Assembly (NCBI GenBank): GCA_965212505.1
Contig: OZ243123.1
Coordinates: 1,426,001-1,490,000 of the forward strand
Reading direction: 5' to 3'
DNA length: 64,000 nt
From: JAHEKO01 sp965212505
Lineage (GTDB): Bacteria; Acidobacteriota; Thermoanaerobaculia; Multivoradales; JAHEKO01
Position numbers and translations under genes: made by a program. Of the stretch, positions 63,184 through 64,000 are shown piece by piece. The notes beneath the pieces are model-generated. The model had not been told where the DNA came from. It saw nothing but the letters and a program-made list of their open reading frames with translations, and did no database searches. Every line of letters starts with the position of its first letter. The first letter of the stretch is position 1.

Positions 63184-64000
63184 CTACTGAACGACGATCT
63201 CGTCGAAACCACCGATGGTCGACTGCACGCAGATGGTGTCGCCGGTGGAGATACCGGCGTTGGTTGCGCCAACGCGGTACCGCCCGGTGTCGTCGGTTTC
63301 GGCCACGGCAACGATGCTGCCTTCGCAGCCCTTCTCACCCGCGGCACCGTCGTACAGCGACACCCAGGGGGCGTAGTCACCGGACGGTTCGAACCGCTGG
63401 ACCCGACCGTTCAGGCGCACCTGAGCTCCACGGGCGCGCGCCCGCAGAATGCGCAGATTGTCGATCTGCTTGTCGTCGGCGCCGGTCGGCAGCGGATGCG
63501 GCGAGAAGATGCTGTTGTCGTGGAACAGGTCGTCGAACTGGTAGAAGAGCTGACCTGAGGCGCGCGGGCTCTCGATGTCGGCGACCATGGACTGGCCGGC
63601 GAAGACGGGAGCGCCGTGACTGTAGGTCAGGTCGGCCCAGTGACCCTTCGAGGGATCGTCCGGGTCGATGTAGAGCGACCCGGTGTACGGGTTGATCCAC
63701 AGGTAGGGCCGCCAGGCGCCGGTCGGCGGAATGATGTCGCCGGCGATCGCGTCGTTCTGGTCGGGGTTGCGGAGGAACGGCGGGAAGCGCAGCTCCGTCT
63801 TCGGAACGTCCGGGTTGCCCGGCTCCGGCCAATTCAGGGCGCCGTTCGGATTGGTCGGACCGAAGTCGGTCTGACAGAAGTCACCCAACGGGTCCTGCGG
63901 ACACATGTTGGCGTTGCCGTAGCCCGGCGTCTGGGTCCCGAGAACGAGTCCCGGCTCGCCGTCGGCGTCGCGCAGGGAGTCCGGACCTTCGAGGTCGGAG
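63184..64000 (-). CDS. C-terminal part of an exported protein upstream of the multicopper oxidase
   Basis: The reading frame is open to the right edge; 271 residues are visible, without the N terminus. The visible part is Pro/Asp/Gly-rich and beta-like (LRFPPFLRNPDQND, GAWRPYLWINPYTGSLYID, LTYSHGAPVFAGQSMV) and not assigned to a family. The last ~75 residues (LYDGAAGEKGCEGSIVAV and a second Cys in TICVQS) align with the C terminus of the multicopper oxidase. It ends 60 bp before the oxidase start on the same strand and is probably co-transcribed. It may be a second surface oxidase or a partner. Confidence 0.72.
   Translation of the reverse strand, partial: SDLEGPDSLRDADGEPGLVLGTQTPGYGNANMCPQDPLGDFCQTDFGPTNPNGALNWPEPGNPDVPKTELRFPPFLRNPDQNDAIAGDIIPPTGAWRPYLWINPYTGSLYIDPDDPSKGHWADLTYSHGAPVFAGQSMVADIESPRASGQLFYQFDDLFHDNSIFSPHPLPTGADDKQIDNLRILRARARGAQVRLNGRVQRFEPSGDYAPWVSLYDGAAGEKGCEGSIVAVAETDDTGRYRVGATNAGISTGDTICVQSTIGGFDEIVVQ

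Overview
The window is a gene-dense, visibly high-GC bacterial chromosome segment with no tRNA, rRNA, CRISPR array or insertion sequence that I can see. Gene content points to Acidobacteriota, possibly a Thermoanaerobaculia-like lineage. The pointers are a PknB-type kinase fused to TolB-like and TPR regions, an Acidobacteria-style exported VWA protein, an HTH-TM-TPR regulator, many Sec, Tat or lipobox-exported peptidases and amidohydrolases, and ECF sigma factors paired with membrane partners. The lineage call is inference, because there is no rRNA gene here.

Layout. 1-7840 holds a secreted protein with a strong sigma70-like promoter, a Ser/Thr kinase-TPR receptor, an FAD oxidoreductase coupled to a stand-alone 5'-3' exonuclease, a sulfotransferase-like protein, infA and moaA. 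The infA gene appears to start at AUC. 7961-15686 is mostly exported proteins: a NIDO-zincin metalloprotease, a seven-bladed propeller, a cupredoxin lipoprotein and a TPR / VWA / DUF1566 operon. 15657-26241 is a long minus-strand series: PP2C phosphatase, molybdenum-cofactor-sulfurase-like PLP enzyme, DUF885 peptidase, small lipoprotein, TolB-like propeller, Lon, and an acyl-CoA oxidase with a TerB-like N terminus. 26309-34722 holds a Tat-exported PLP enzyme, an unknown helical protein, an atypical D-aminoacylase, a TAP-like hydrolase, a lipoprotein and an S46 peptidase. This suits an organism feeding on protein and peptides. 34905-38579 is a three-gene aminotransferase / hydroxyacid dehydrogenase / glycerate 2-kinase operon, best read as serine or hydroxypyruvate to 2-phosphoglycerate. 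38637-42076 is an ECF sigma / membrane partner / DUF4097 / amidohydrolase operon. 43424-48671 pairs two phosphodiesterase-superfamily proteins with a tiny RHH-like protein and an EMC3/DUF106-like membrane protein. 48668-51708 is a second ECF sigma with a partner that joins an anti-sigma-like N terminus to a VWA (YfbK-like) ectodomain. 52142-55293 holds YceI, SGNH hydrolase and HTH-TPR genes.

The most unusual block is 55431-64000, all on the minus strand. It has a partial exported protein, a 1743-residue multicopper oxidase carrying its own polytopic membrane domain, a formylglycine-generating-enzyme-like protein, a membrane cytochrome c and a SCO copper chaperone. The oxidase has three cupredoxin pairs with an odd distribution of copper ligands, and it ends in the same two-cysteine C-terminal module as its upstream neighbour. 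I read the block as a cell-surface copper-dependent oxidation system feeding electrons to a membrane cytochrome. Manganese(II) is one possible substrate, but nothing in the sequence proves it.

A second notable item is the AUC start of infA, placed behind a perfect Shine-Dalgarno and a good promoter. It recalls the AUU start of E. coli infC and may be an autoregulatory device.
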